DNA from: a bacterium M00.F.Ca.ET.205.01.1.1
GTDB taxonomy: Bacteria > Pseudomonadota > Alphaproteobacteria > Rhizobiales > Rhizobiaceae
DNA: 64,000 nt
NCBI GenBank assembly: GCA_004791255.1
Contig: SRUQ01000012.1
Coordinates: forward strand, 49,221 to 113,220
Direction: 5' to 3'
Below are positions 26,295-33,951 of this stretch, in pieces (the stretch's first letter is position 1; each line of letters starts with the position of its first letter). The notes beneath the pieces were generated by a model, which saw only the letters and a program-made list of their open reading frames with translations, had not been told where the DNA came from and ran no database searches. The position numbers were made by a program, and so were the translations under genes.

Positions 26295-26948
26295 GTGACC
26301 AGCTTCCTCTTCGACGGCCACGACACCGCTCCCGTCACCATCCTGCTTGCGCATGGCGCCGGCGCGTCGATGGACTCTCCCTCGATGACCGCCACCGCCA
26401 AGGCACTGGCGGAGGCCGGCTTCCAGGTCGCCCGCTTCGAGTTCCACTATATGGCGGCGCGCCGCTATGGACAGCGCAAGCCGCCGCCGCGCGCCGAGAC
26501 GGTGAACCCGGAATACATCAAGGCGATCGCCGATCTCAGGGCCAGGGGTGTGACCGGGAAACTCATCATCGGCGGCAAGTCGATGGGCGGTCGTGTTGCC
26601 TCGATGGTCGCCGACGAAATGTTCGCCAAGGGCGAGATTTCAGGCCTGGTTTGCCTGGGCTATCCCTTCCATCCGCCCGGCAAGCCCGAGCAGCTCAGGA
26701 CCAAGCACCTGACCGGCCTGAAGACGCCGGCATTGATCTTCCAGGGCACGCGCGACGAGTTCGGCACGCGAGATGAGGTGGCGACCTACGGCCTGTCCGA
26801 CGTGATCGAGGTGATCTGGCTGGAGGATGGCGACCACGATTTGAAGCCGCGCAAGAGCGTGTCGGGGTTTTCGACAGGCGATCATCTGAAGACGCTTGCC
26901 GAGACGATAAAAGCCAAGCTGGCACGGCCCTCGGTTTCGTCATCCTAG
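26295..26948 (+). CDS. Alpha/beta hydrolase, KANL3/Tex30-like
   Basis: About 217 residues from GTG 26295, with GGGAAGG upstream; a TTG at 26277 would add six residues. The fold order is visible: TILLAHGAGASMDSPSM (oxyanion-hole strand), FQVARFEFHYM, the nucleophile elbow GGKSMGGRVAS, ALIFQGTRDEFGTRDEVAT (acid region), and DGDHDLKPR (catalytic His). The RPPxR-like stretch YGQRKPPPRAETVNPEYI is typical of this family, often annotated as dienelactone-hydrolase-like. The substrate is unknown. Confidence 0.85.
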   Translation: MTSFLFDGHDTAPVTILLAHGAGASMDSPSMTATAKALAEAGFQVARFEFHYMAARRYGQRKPPPRAETVNPEYIKAIADLRARGVTGKLIIGGKSMGGRVASMVADEMFAKGEISGLVCLGYPFHPPGKPEQLRTKHLTGLKTPALIFQGTRDEFGTRDEVATYGLSDVIEVIWLEDGDHDLKPRKSVSGFSTGDHLKTLAETIKAKLARPSVSSS

Positions 26949-26982
26949 GGCGAAGCAAGGAGCGAAGCGACGCATGCTGACC

Positions 26983-27076
26983 CCTAGGATTCATGCCGTG
27001 ACTTTCGAAAGCCGCCACGGAGCAGAACTCTCGCCCGCCGCATTCTACGGCAGAGGTCACGGCATGGATCCTCAGG
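26983..27076. repeat. Palindromic repeat with 20-bp arms
   Basis: CCTAGGATTCATGCCGTGAC at 26983-27002 pairs with GTCACGGCATGGATCCTCAG at 27056-27075. The 53-bp loop is gene-free. A companion half-element TCCTAGGGCGAAGCAAGGAG starts at 26944 and also occurs at 10902. It sits just upstream of the exonuclease III gene and may act on RNA as a stable stem. Confidence 0.72.
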
Positions 27077-27122
27077 TCAAGCCCGAGGATGACGAAGTGG
27101 GGGGCGCCTTCGGCGTCCAAGG

Positions 27123-27893
27123 ATGAAACTCGCCACCTTCAACATCAACAACATCAACAGCCGGCTGGAAAACCTGCTGGCGTGGCTGGCCGCCGCGAAG
27201 CCGGATGTCGTCTGCCTGCAGGAGCTGAAGGCGCGCGACACGCAGTTTCCGCGCACGGCGCTGGCCGATGCCGGCTATGGCGCGGTGTGGAAGGGCGAGC
27301 CGACCTGGAACGGTGTCGCCATCCTGGCGCGGGGATCCGAACCCGTGCTGACGCGCGAGGCGCTGCCCGGCGACGATGAAGACCGCCAGGCGCGCTACAT
27401 CGAGGCGGCGGTGGACGGCATCGTCATCGCCTGTCTCTACGCGCCCAACGGCAACCCGCAGCCGGGGCAGAAATTCACCTACAAGCTCGCCTGGCACGAG
27501 CGGCTGAAGGCGCATGCGAGGGAGCTGCTCGACACCGGCCTGCCGATCGTGCTGGCCGGCGACTACAACATCGTGCCCGAGCCGCGCGACATCTACGCCA
27601 CCCGCTCTTATGACGACAATGCGCTGGTGCAGCCGCAAAGCCGGGCTGCCTTCGCGGCGCTGATCGAGCAGGGCTGGACGGATGCGTTGAGGAAGAAATA
27701 TCCAAAAGAAACACTCTACACTTTCTGGGATTACCGCCGGAACCGCTGGCCGCGCGACGCGGGCCTGCGGCTCGACCACATCCTTTTGTCGAAAAAACTC
27801 GCACGCAAGCTGAAGGGGGCCGGCATCGACCGCGACGTGCGTGGCGAGGACGGCGCCAGCGATCACGCGCCGGTGTGGGTGGAACTGGGGTGA
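27123..27893 (+). CDS. xth: Exodeoxyribonuclease III (AP endonuclease)
   Basis: 256 residues of the endonuclease/exonuclease/phosphatase fold. Visible are KLATFNINNINSRL (metal/catalytic Asn region), VVCLQELKA (catalytic Glu), YAPNGNP, VLAGDYNIVP (Asp and Asn), YTFWDYRRNRWPRDAGLRLD and the terminal GASDHAPVW (Asp-His). It cleaves at abasic sites and removes 3' blocks in base excision repair. It starts at ATG 27123. With LigD, Ku and SRAP it adds to the DNA-repair character of the region, though it is not in their operon. Confidence 0.94.
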   Translation: MKLATFNINNINSRLENLLAWLAAAKPDVVCLQELKARDTQFPRTALADAGYGAVWKGEPTWNGVAILARGSEPVLTREALPGDDEDRQARYIEAAVDGIVIACLYAPNGNPQPGQKFTYKLAWHERLKAHARELLDTGLPIVLAGDYNIVPEPRDIYATRSYDDNALVQPQSRAAFAALIEQGWTDALRKKYPKETLYTFWDYRRNRWPRDAGLRLDHILLSKKLARKLKGAGIDRDVRGEDGASDHAPVWVELG

Positions 27894-28008
27894 GGGGCGG
27901 AACACCGTCCCCGCATCTGTGCAGTGGCGATTTGCCAAGCTACGCTGCCGCCTAAAGCGGTCGCATCGAAATGGATTCATGCGACGCGCTTTGGGTCTAT
28001 GTTTTTTT

Positions 28009-28053
28009 TGCATGTCGTCGTCCAAAACCGAAGTCACTTTTGGGCGACATGCA
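28009..28053. repeat. Dispersed palindrome (TGCATGTCG ... CGACATGCA)
   Basis: TGCATGTCG with CCAAAA is mirrored by TTTTGGGCGACATGCA around a 10-base loop. From memory this palindrome is very common between rhizobial genes. It follows exonuclease III and precedes the membrane protein at 28126, and may serve as a transcription stop. Confidence 0.7.
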
Positions 28054-28125
28054 TTGGAGCCGGCGGGGGCAGCATGCCGATGAACCAGGCGCTTGCGGCA
28101 ACAAGCCTGCGGGAGCGAAACGAAC

Positions 28126-29313
28126 GTGCATAGGCCCGCCGTGATCCTGCTCGCAGCCGTACTGGTGGCTGGCGCCGTGGCGATGCTCATCTGGCTGTTG
28201 CGGCAGGCCCATCTGCGCCGTCGCGCACGGCGGCGTGCCGATCCTGCCAGCGACTATGCCGCGCGTGCCGACTGGCAGCGCAGCACCGGCACCATCAATT
28301 ATTCGTCCTTCGTCTATTTCGATGTCGATCGCGACGGCAGATTTGGTGTGGGCGACCGGCCGATGGCCGGCATCACGGTGCGGCTGTTCGACGAGCAGGG
28401 CGGCTTCGTCGCCTCATCGAAGACCAACCCCGCCGGCTTTGCCAATTTCGCCATGTCGACATCGCCCGGCAATGCGGTGCTGCGTACACCGGGAACCTAC
28501 CGCTTCTCGGTTTCCGTGCCACCGGGCTGGCGTTCGCCCAGCGGCAACGAGACCCAGTCGCAGCACTTCCGCCTGGCGCCCGGTTCTCCAGCCGGGCTGG
28601 TGTCGCCCGATTTGCCGATGCCGGTGGGACTGGCGCCGGGGCGCAGCGTGGCGGGAAGGCTGGCGGCGGGCAGTGTGGCGACGCTGTCGGTGGCGGCGAG
28701 CGGGCAAGTGCTGGAGAGCCGCCCGTTGACGCAGGATTTTCGTGTCGCGCTTGCCGATGCGGCCGACATGGTGACGATCACCGGCGGCGGCCTTGACCGG
28801 CACCTCAAGCTTTCGCCCTATCCGGCCGATCTCGGGCTGCTGACGCCGGGCGTGGCCCTGGTGGCTCAAGAGGCGACGCTGCAGACGATCGGCTTCGACG
28901 ATGTCACCATGCGTGGTTTGCGAAAAATCCCGTCAGGCCATGCCGGGCTCGACTGGCGCAATTTGAACGCGACGGCGCATGACCACACCAAGGGCAGCGA
29001 AGGTTATGTCAACGGCAATGTCTCGGGCGATCACATCGCCTATACAAGCAGCGGCTATCCGGCTGAATTCACGAGCGAAATCCCGTTCGGATTCCACTCC
29101 GTGCTATTGAGCGTGGCGTGGCTGAAGGCGGAAGGGGAGATGGCGCTGATCGAAAGCTGGCTGGGCGATCGGCTGATTGCCAGCGACGAGATTGTGCTGT
29201 CGGCACTGACGCCGCTGCACTACGCTCCGATGCTCAAGGAAATCACCCGTGTTCGCCTGTCGACGAAACACTATTGGCAGATGGTGCTGGACGACCTGAT
29301 GCTGGTGCGCTGA
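28126..29313 (+). CDS. Membrane-anchored protein with a SdrD/Cna-B-like domain
   Basis: 395 residues from GTG 28126 (GGGAG upstream). There is an N-terminal TM (VILLAAVLVAGAVAMLIWLL) followed by Arg-rich residues. Then an Ig-like Cna-B/SdrD-type unit follows: FVYFDVDRDGRFGVGDRPMA, GITVRLFDEQGGFVAS, TNPAGFANF, with D-x-D-x-D calcium-like residues. The C-terminal 200 residues (MRGLRKIPSGHAGLDWRNLN, VLLSVAWLKAEGEMALIESW) do not match anything I know. It is probably a periplasm-facing envelope protein. It stands just upstream of the convergent RiPP-like peptide pair, but no link is shown. Confidence 0.65.
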   Translation: MHRPAVILLAAVLVAGAVAMLIWLLRQAHLRRRARRRADPASDYAARADWQRSTGTINYSSFVYFDVDRDGRFGVGDRPMAGITVRLFDEQGGFVASSKTNPAGFANFAMSTSPGNAVLRTPGTYRFSVSVPPGWRSPSGNETQSQHFRLAPGSPAGLVSPDLPMPVGLAPGRSVAGRLAAGSVATLSVAASGQVLESRPLTQDFRVALADAADMVTITGGGLDRHLKLSPYPADLGLLTPGVALVAQEATLQTIGFDDVTMRGLRKIPSGHAGLDWRNLNATAHDHTKGSEGYVNGNVSGDHIAYTSSGYPAEFTSEIPFGFHSVLLSVAWLKAEGEMALIESWLGDRLIASDEIVLSALTPLHYAPMLKEITRVRLSTKHYWQMVLDDLMLVR

Positions 29314-29315
29314 CT

Positions 29316-29423
29316 TTATGTTGGCGTGACGCCCGAGGCCACAACCAGGCCATTGGTCGCCGCGGTGATGACCTTCAGATTGCCCTTCTTGACCAGCGCA
29401 GGCCGTTCATAGGTTTTCTTCAT
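29316..29423 (-). CDS. 35-residue RiPP-like precursor peptide, tandem copy A
   Basis: Reverse-strand ORF with the leader MKKTYERPALVKKGNLKVIT and the core AATNGLVVASGVTPT. GGAGAG lies nine bases upstream. The leader K-K-T-Y-E-R-P-x-L-x-K-x-x-x-L-x-x-[VI] is shared with the peptides at 3064 and 29541. The YxxPxL block is like lasso-peptide leaders. The core has no Asp or Glu, which rules out a standard lasso ring. Both tandem copies share GTGGAGAGCCT in front, which shows a recent duplication. Maturation genes are not in the window. Confidence 0.72.
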   Translation of the reverse strand: MKKTYERPALVKKGNLKVITAATNGLVVASGVTPT

Positions 29424-29540
29424 GACATAGGCTCTCCACAATCGCGATGGCGCCAGATAATCCTCCGCTGTTGCAGCAGCACCATCGACAGCCAGAGCCA
29501 TGTCAACGGCAATTTCGGAAATCCAGCGAAGACGTGATGA

Positions 29541-29636
29541 TTATTGCGGCAGCACCGGTGCCGAGGGTCCGGCCACGACCGATTTCAGGTTGCCCCTCTT
29601 GATCAAGACCGGCCGTTCATAAATTTTCTTCATCAT
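29541..29636 (-). CDS. 31-residue RiPP-like precursor peptide, tandem copy B
   Basis: Reverse strand, two adjacent ATGs (29636 and 29633). The peptide runs MMKKIYERPVLIKRGNLKSV and then VAGPSAPVLPQ. The GGAGAGCCTGC upstream matches the leader region of copy A. The N-terminal 18 residues are nearly the same as copy A, while the C-terminus is unrelated and Pro-rich. Conserved leader with free core is what is expected of a ribosomally made, modified peptide family. It is too short for ordinary gene callers. It could also be an uncharacterised small regulatory peptide. Confidence 0.72.
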   Translation of the reverse strand: MMKKIYERPVLIKRGNLKSVVAGPSAPVLPQ

Positions 29637-29848
29637 GCAGGCTCTCCACTATATCCCGACGAGATAGTGCCACAACATGGTCGGCTGTCAATATTCCGCT
29701 GGGGATAGTCCAATCCGTGTCAGCAACGACCGTGGTAAATTGGACACTCGTGCTTGTCGGTGTCGCTCGATCAAAACAGGGATCATGGCCGCTGCCGCGA
29801 TGGGGGCGAAGCGCGATCAATTTCAAACGGATTTCCTGATCGAGGCCA

Positions 29849-29866
29849 TCAGTAGATCTTCTTCAT
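29849..29866 (-). pseudogene. Decayed third RiPP-like peptide (MKKIY then stop)
   Basis: Reverse strand ATG at 29866 reads MKKIY and then TGA. Read through the stop, the frame continues WPRSGNPFEI, which keeps a P and a GN as in the intact copies. It lies about 210 bp upstream of copy B on the same strand. The match is short, so this could be chance, but position and first five residues favour a dead third copy. Confidence 0.4.
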
Positions 29867-29968
29867 GATTCAGACGCTTCTGTCCGTCACATGCGAGCGA
29901 TGGCGGCGTTTTGCGATACGCCGTTGACGCTGGTAGTCTGGCCCGAAGGCCCGGCGAGGGGGAGCGCG

Positions 29969-31570
29969 ATGAACAGATTGGCTGACAGGTTGCTTGCGCT
30001 TGTCCTCGCCGTGGTCGCGATTGCCTGCCTGGTGCGGATCTACCCGCTGATCGGCGCTTTTGCCTTGCACGGTTTTTCCGAGGTGGGCTTGCCGCGGCTG
30101 GCGGCGTATTCGGCGGCGGCGCTTGCCTGTTTCATCGGAGCCCTGCTGTTCCTGGCCGGGCTGCTGCCGGGCCAGCCCGCGCAGGCGATCGGGGTGCCGC
30201 TGTTCGGCAGGGATGCCGAGGTGGAGCCCGAGGGCCGCCCGGGGCTGCGCCGCGCCTTCCTGATCCTGCCGGCGATTGTCGTGCTGGCGATGCTTGGCGA
30301 CCAGTTCGGCCCATGGCGGCCGCATCAGGGCGGCCAGGATGTCGCCAGCGCGCCGCCCGTGGAACCCGCGTCAAAGCCGGAACCGGTGGCGCCGGCTCCG
30401 CCGCAGGCGGCAAAGCCACTGGAGCCGGCCGCCCCTGCGCCGCCTCCCGCTCCAGCGCCGCCGCCCGTGCAAGTCCCACCCGAGCAGGCTGCCACACCGC
30501 CGGCGGACCCAGCGCCGCCCGAGGTTGCGCTGGCCCCGCCAGCCGCTTCACCGCCGCTCGCCTCGCCTCCAGCGTCTTCGGTACCGCCGCAGACAATGCC
30601 GCCCGCGGCGGAACCGCCGGTCACCGTGGCGCCGTTGCCTCCGGCGCCGCCGCCGCTGCCGACCGAGCCCGACGGTCATCGCGACGCCGTCGTCTGGCTG
30701 GCGGTGGCGCCGGACGGGCGCTCGATCCTGAGCGCCAGCACCGACCGCATGATCAAGCTGTGGGACATCGGCGGCAAGCACCTGATCCGCACGCTCGGCG
30801 TCCACAAGGACATGGCACGCACCGCGCTCTACATGCCCGACGGCCTGCGCGCGCTGACGGCGGGCGACGATGGCGAAATCGTGCTGCGCCAGCTTTCCGA
30901 CGGCGCCGTGCTGCATGTGTTTTCCTCTGGCGCCAATGGCGGCGCCAACAAGCTCGCCATCAGCCCGGACGGCAAGGTGGCCGTCAGCGGCCACGACACC
31001 GGCAATGTCATCGTCTGGGACCTCGACAAGGGCACGGTGCTGCATGTGCTGACCGGGCATGATTGGTCGATCAGCGCGGTCGCCGTCTCGCCCGACGGCA
31101 TGCGCGCTTTCTCCGCCAGCATCGACGGTGCGCTGAAGCTGTGGGACATTGCCACCGGCAAGGAGTTGCGCAGCTGGCGTGGGCACGACCAAGGCGCCTA
31201 CGGCGCTGCCTTCACCGCCGACGGCCACCATCTGGTCACCGGCAGCGGCGACCTGACGATCAAGGTCTGGGATCTCGACACCGGCCGCGAAATCAGGCGC
31301 TTCGAGGGCCATGAGGGCACCGTCTATGCGCTGGTGTTGTCGGCCGACGGCAAGCGGCTGCTCTCCGGCTCGCTCGACGGCACCGCGCGGCTGTGGGACA
31401 TGGACAGCGGCAACCAGATCGCCATGTTCGACAGCCATACCGGCCCGATCTACGCGGTGGCCTTCGCCGCCGACGGCACGGTGCTGACCGGCGGCTACGA
31501 CCGCACCATTAGGGACTGGCCGGCTCAAGGCGGCGACGGCACGGTGCTGTTCGCCGGCGCGCCCCAGTGA
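29969..31570 (+). CDS. Membrane-anchored WD40-repeat protein
   Basis: 533 residues from ATG 29969 (GAGGGGGAG upstream). Three N-terminal hydrophobic segments (LLALVLAVVAIACLVRIYPL, YSAAALACFIGALLFLAGLL, FLILPAIVVLAMLGDQF) are followed by a long Pro/Ala linker (about residues 115-235). Seven WD40 blades then follow, each ending in a W-D-like dipeptide (MIKLWDIGGK, VIVWDLDKG, ALKLWDIATG, TIKVWDLDTG, TARLWDMDSG). The propeller likely serves as a protein-binding platform. Partners are unknown. WD40 proteins of this layout are common in rhizobia. Confidence 0.88.
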   Translation: MNRLADRLLALVLAVVAIACLVRIYPLIGAFALHGFSEVGLPRLAAYSAAALACFIGALLFLAGLLPGQPAQAIGVPLFGRDAEVEPEGRPGLRRAFLILPAIVVLAMLGDQFGPWRPHQGGQDVASAPPVEPASKPEPVAPAPPQAAKPLEPAAPAPPPAPAPPPVQVPPEQAATPPADPAPPEVALAPPAASPPLASPPASSVPPQTMPPAAEPPVTVAPLPPAPPPLPTEPDGHRDAVVWLAVAPDGRSILSASTDRMIKLWDIGGKHLIRTLGVHKDMARTALYMPDGLRALTAGDDGEIVLRQLSDGAVLHVFSSGANGGANKLAISPDGKVAVSGHDTGNVIVWDLDKGTVLHVLTGHDWSISAVAVSPDGMRAFSASIDGALKLWDIATGKELRSWRGHDQGAYGAAFTADGHHLVTGSGDLTIKVWDLDTGREIRRFEGHEGTVYALVLSADGKRLLSGSLDGTARLWDMDSGNQIAMFDSHTGPIYAVAFAADGTVLTGGYDRTIRDWPAQGGDGTVLFAGAPQ

Positions 31571-31683
31571 GGGGTTTCTCTCCGATCGATGCCTCATTTG
31601 TCGGAGCATTCCAGGATCGTCGTCGAGGGGCTGGTGGCTCAATCCTCCTTGACCCTCACGCCGCTCACGCTATCTTCGCGCCC

Positions 31684-32235
31684 ATGTCAGCACCCGGCCT
31701 CGCGGACAAGGCGCCGCTCATTGTCATCGATCTCCAGACCGGCATGTTCGATGGCGTGCACGAGCCGCCGATCCATGATGCCTCCGGCATTGTCGAGCGG
31801 ACCCGCTCGGTGATCGACTGGGCGCGGCGCGGCGGGCGCAAGGTCGCCTTCATCAGGCATGACGGCCCCGAGGGCGATCCGCTGGCACCGGGCGAGCCGG
31901 GCTGGCCGGTATGGGCGGCGCTGGGCCAGGCCGAGGATGAACCGACCTTCGCCAAATCGGTGTGCGATGCCTTCAGCAATCCGGCCTTCGGCGACTGGGT
32001 GGCCGGGCAGGGCGCGGATGGTGTCGTGATCCTTGGTGCACAGACCGACTTTTGCGTGGCGGCGACCGTCAGGAGCGCGCTCGGCCAAGGGCTTGGCGTC
32101 ACCGTGGTGTCCGACGCGCACAGCACGCTCGACAACGCCGATGAGACCGCTCGGCAGGTCATTGCCCGCCATAACAGCGAATTCGCCGAGGCCGGTGCCT
32201 CCGTGCTGACGACGAAGGCGCTTACGGGCAACTGA
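31684..32235 (+). CDS. Isochorismatase-family cysteine hydrolase
   Basis: 183 residues from ATG 31684. The fold markers are LIVIDLQTGMFDG (catalytic Asp), GRKVAFIRHDG, PTFAKSVCDAF (Lys region) and VVILGAQTDFCVAATVRSAL (nucleophile Cys in TDFCV). This is the nicotinamidase/isochorismatase fold; the substrate could be an amide such as nicotinamide or a ureide. It follows the WD40 gene by 113 bp on the same strand. Confidence 0.88.
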   Translation: MSAPGLADKAPLIVIDLQTGMFDGVHEPPIHDASGIVERTRSVIDWARRGGRKVAFIRHDGPEGDPLAPGEPGWPVWAALGQAEDEPTFAKSVCDAFSNPAFGDWVAGQGADGVVILGAQTDFCVAATVRSALGQGLGVTVVSDAHSTLDNADETARQVIARHNSEFAEAGASVLTTKALTGN

Positions 32236-32329
32236 ACGGGCAACCCGGCCTTGCCCGCCCCGGGTGCGATTGTCCGGATATTGCGAGCGTGAGGGCGTCG
32301 GCGCGCCGGGATCGGAAGGCGCCGCGTGC

Positions 32330-32515
32330 CTAAGTTGCTTGAGCCATCCTTCGTCTCGCCTCCACCGCATCCAGCTTTTCCTGCAGATGCCCGTTGAGCA
32401 CGATCATCTCTTTCAGTGCCTTGACGACGTCACCCTTGTGCTGGGCGATGAATCCATCGGCAACAGCCTGCAGCGCGGCTTCCTGGCGGCTGTCGAGAGT
32501 GACACAGTGGGCCAT
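32330..32515 (-). CDS. Small helical protein under a LexA-type box
   Basis: 61 residues: MAHCVTLDSRQEAALQAVAD through LQEKLDAVEARRRMAQAT. It is wholly helical with a coiled-coil tendency and no known domain. Its start (32515) is 33 bp from a perfect GAAC-N7-GAAC box (32548-32562) and a TTGACA element on the same strand, so it may be induced by DNA damage. The family is unknown to me. Confidence 0.6.
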   Translation of the reverse strand: MAHCVTLDSRQEAALQAVADGFIAQHKGDVVKALKEMIVLNGHLQEKLDAVEARRRMAQAT

Positions 32516-32547
32516 TTCGGCACCTCTCTATGTGTGATGTGGACAGT

Positions 32548-32562
32548 GAACAAAAAAGGAAC
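32548..32562. promoter_or_regulatory. Candidate LexA (SOS) box, GAAC-N7-GAAC
   Basis: GAAC AAAAAAG GAAC is exact for the direct-repeat LexA operator of Rhizobiales. It lies between the divergent small genes starting at 32515 (minus) and 32651 (plus). A reverse-strand TTGACA (-35 like) is at 32567-32572, so the box would overlap the promoter of the minus gene. The plus-strand pair (32651, 32915) may respond too. Confidence 0.6.
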
Positions 32563-32650
32563 AAATATGTCAAGGGCGCATTGACCTGTCGAGGAATGCG
32601 TTCCTATTTGTCAGGAGGTGGGGCGGTTGCTCGCAAGCAGGAGAGCCGCG

Positions 32651-32911
32651 ATGGGCAGACGGAAAAGTCGCTATGACAGATTGTTGGTGAGCGATGCCGA
32701 GGCAATCCTGCGGGATGCGCTGCGGCTGCGCGCCACGCTGCTCGCGGCCAAGGTGAACCTTACCGCCAGCGGCGCCTTGTATTGGCACCTGTCGGGGCTG
32801 ACCGACAGGCTGCACGCGGTGATGGAAGTCATCGCGGAAAAAGAGCTCGACTTTCGGGCGGCGGGGCTCGGCCTGCTACCGCTGCCCGAGGACTATTCCA
32901 GTCGGAAGTAG
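32651..32911 (+). CDS. Small hypothetical protein, first gene of a pair next to the LexA box
   Basis: 86 residues from ATG 32651, with GGAGAG upstream; an in-frame start at 32618 would add 11 residues. It has a basic N-terminus (MGRRKSRYDRLLVSDAEAIL), a helical middle, and ends PEDYSSRK. No motif is recognised. It is followed after three bases by the CxxC protein gene, so the two are an operon. Confidence 0.6.
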   Translation: MGRRKSRYDRLLVSDAEAILRDALRLRATLLAAKVNLTASGALYWHLSGLTDRLHAVMEVIAEKELDFRAAGLGLLPLPEDYSSRK

Positions 32912-32914
32912 GTC

Positions 32915-33175
32915 ATGGCGGGGCCAATGGACAGCGTCGGGCGGGCGGCCAAGGCCAACATGCTGCTGATCGTCGAATGCCGTCATTGCTGGCATGTCGG
33001 CCGCTTCCGCGCCAACGACGTGGCCAAGGTGGCGGGCTGGAACAAGCCGCTGGAATCGATCCGCTTCCGCTGCAAGCGATGCAGCCGCAAGGACACAACA
33101 GTCAAAACCCAGTTCATCGACCAGGACCATCCGCCGAAGGGCTATATCTGGGTCCTGCAGAAGGCGAGGGGTTAG
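32915..33175 (+). CDS. Small zinc-ribbon-like protein
   Basis: 86 residues with ECRHCWHVGRF in the middle and RFRCKRCSRKD about 26 residues later: two C-x2-C pairs (the first with an extra His) that would bind one zinc. It ends KGYIWVLQKARG. Such ribbons bind nucleic acids or proteins. It is the second gene of the operon starting at 32651, close to a LexA-type box, and lies tail-to-tail with the SRAP gene (4-bp overlap). Confidence 0.65.
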   Translation: MAGPMDSVGRAAKANMLLIVECRHCWHVGRFRANDVAKVAGWNKPLESIRFRCKRCSRKDTTVKTQFIDQDHPPKGYIWVLQKARG

Positions 33176-33885
33176 AACAGAGAACCTTGAACAGGCGCAG
33201 GTGCCGCCTGCGGTGGAAACTTGATCTGCGTGGCGGGCTTCTCGACGATCACCAGCGCGTCGTCGGCCGCCGTGCGCTGCAGGCGCCGGGCTTCCTGCCA
33301 TGGTGCGGTCAGCCACGTCTCCGTTTCCTCCGGCGTTGTCAGGATGACCGGCATGGCCTTTTCGTGGATCGGCTTGACGAGGGCGTTTGGAGCGGTGGTA
33401 AGGAAGCCATAGAGTTCGAAGTCGCCGGGACCGTCCTTGACCTTGCGCACCCCTTGCCAGCGTGTCCACAGGCCGGCGAAGAAAAACAGAGGCTTGTCCG
33501 GCCCCCGGGCGAACCAGACATTGCGCTGAACGCCGGTTTCGGGATCCTTGTCGGCGGGCGTGGGCGAGGGTTCGGCGAAGCTGGTCACCGGGACGACGCA
33601 GCGGTTTTCGATCCTGACATATTGCTGCCAGTGGCCATATTGCGGGTTGCGGATGTTGGTGGTGCCGTAGTCGGCCTTGCCCTTCACGCGCTCCGCCGGT
33701 GTCGGCATGCCCCAGAGAAGGTTCGCCAATTCGCGCTGCCCGTCCGAGGCATTGCGTGCGACTGGGCCGGGCTGGTTGGGATAGATGTCGATCGACGGCT
33801 CCAGGTTGCCCAATATGTCACGCAATGCGCGTGTCCATTGGCGGACAGCCTCCTGGGTGGTGGTGAGGTTATAGAGGTTGCACAT
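33172..33885 (-). CDS. SOS response-associated peptidase (SRAP/HMCES, YedK-like)
   Basis: 237 residues from ATG 33885, chosen because mature SRAP proteins must expose Cys2 (MCNLYNLTTTQEAVRQW). The conserved residues are the N-terminal Cys, an Asn in PNQPGPVARN, the Glu in RCVVPVTSFAEPSPTP, and the His in KPIHEKAMPVILTT. The enzyme cross-links covalently to abasic sites in single-stranded DNA and protects them from cleavage. Beside it is the LexA-box cluster (3' end to 3' end), and exonuclease III is 5 kb away, so the region has a DNA-damage theme. Confidence 0.92.
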   Translation of the reverse strand: MCNLYNLTTTQEAVRQWTRALRDILGNLEPSIDIYPNQPGPVARNASDGQRELANLLWGMPTPAERVKGKADYGTTNIRNPQYGHWQQYVRIENRCVVPVTSFAEPSPTPADKDPETGVQRNVWFARGPDKPLFFFAGLWTRWQGVRKVKDGPGDFELYGFLTTAPNALVKPIHEKAMPVILTTPEETETWLTAPWQEARRLQRTAADDALVIVEKPATQIKFPPQAAPAPVQGSLF

Positions 33886-33951
33886 CTCGCGCTCTTCCCC
33901 AATGCCGATGCGAGGTATCTTGTGGGAAAGAGCCGTCAATTTCCAGCCTGC

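Noticed and set aside
28126..29636. A full lasso-peptide cluster around the RiPP-like genes
   Set aside because: No B1/B2 protease or asparagine-synthetase-like cyclase is present, and the cores lack the Asp/Glu needed for the ring.
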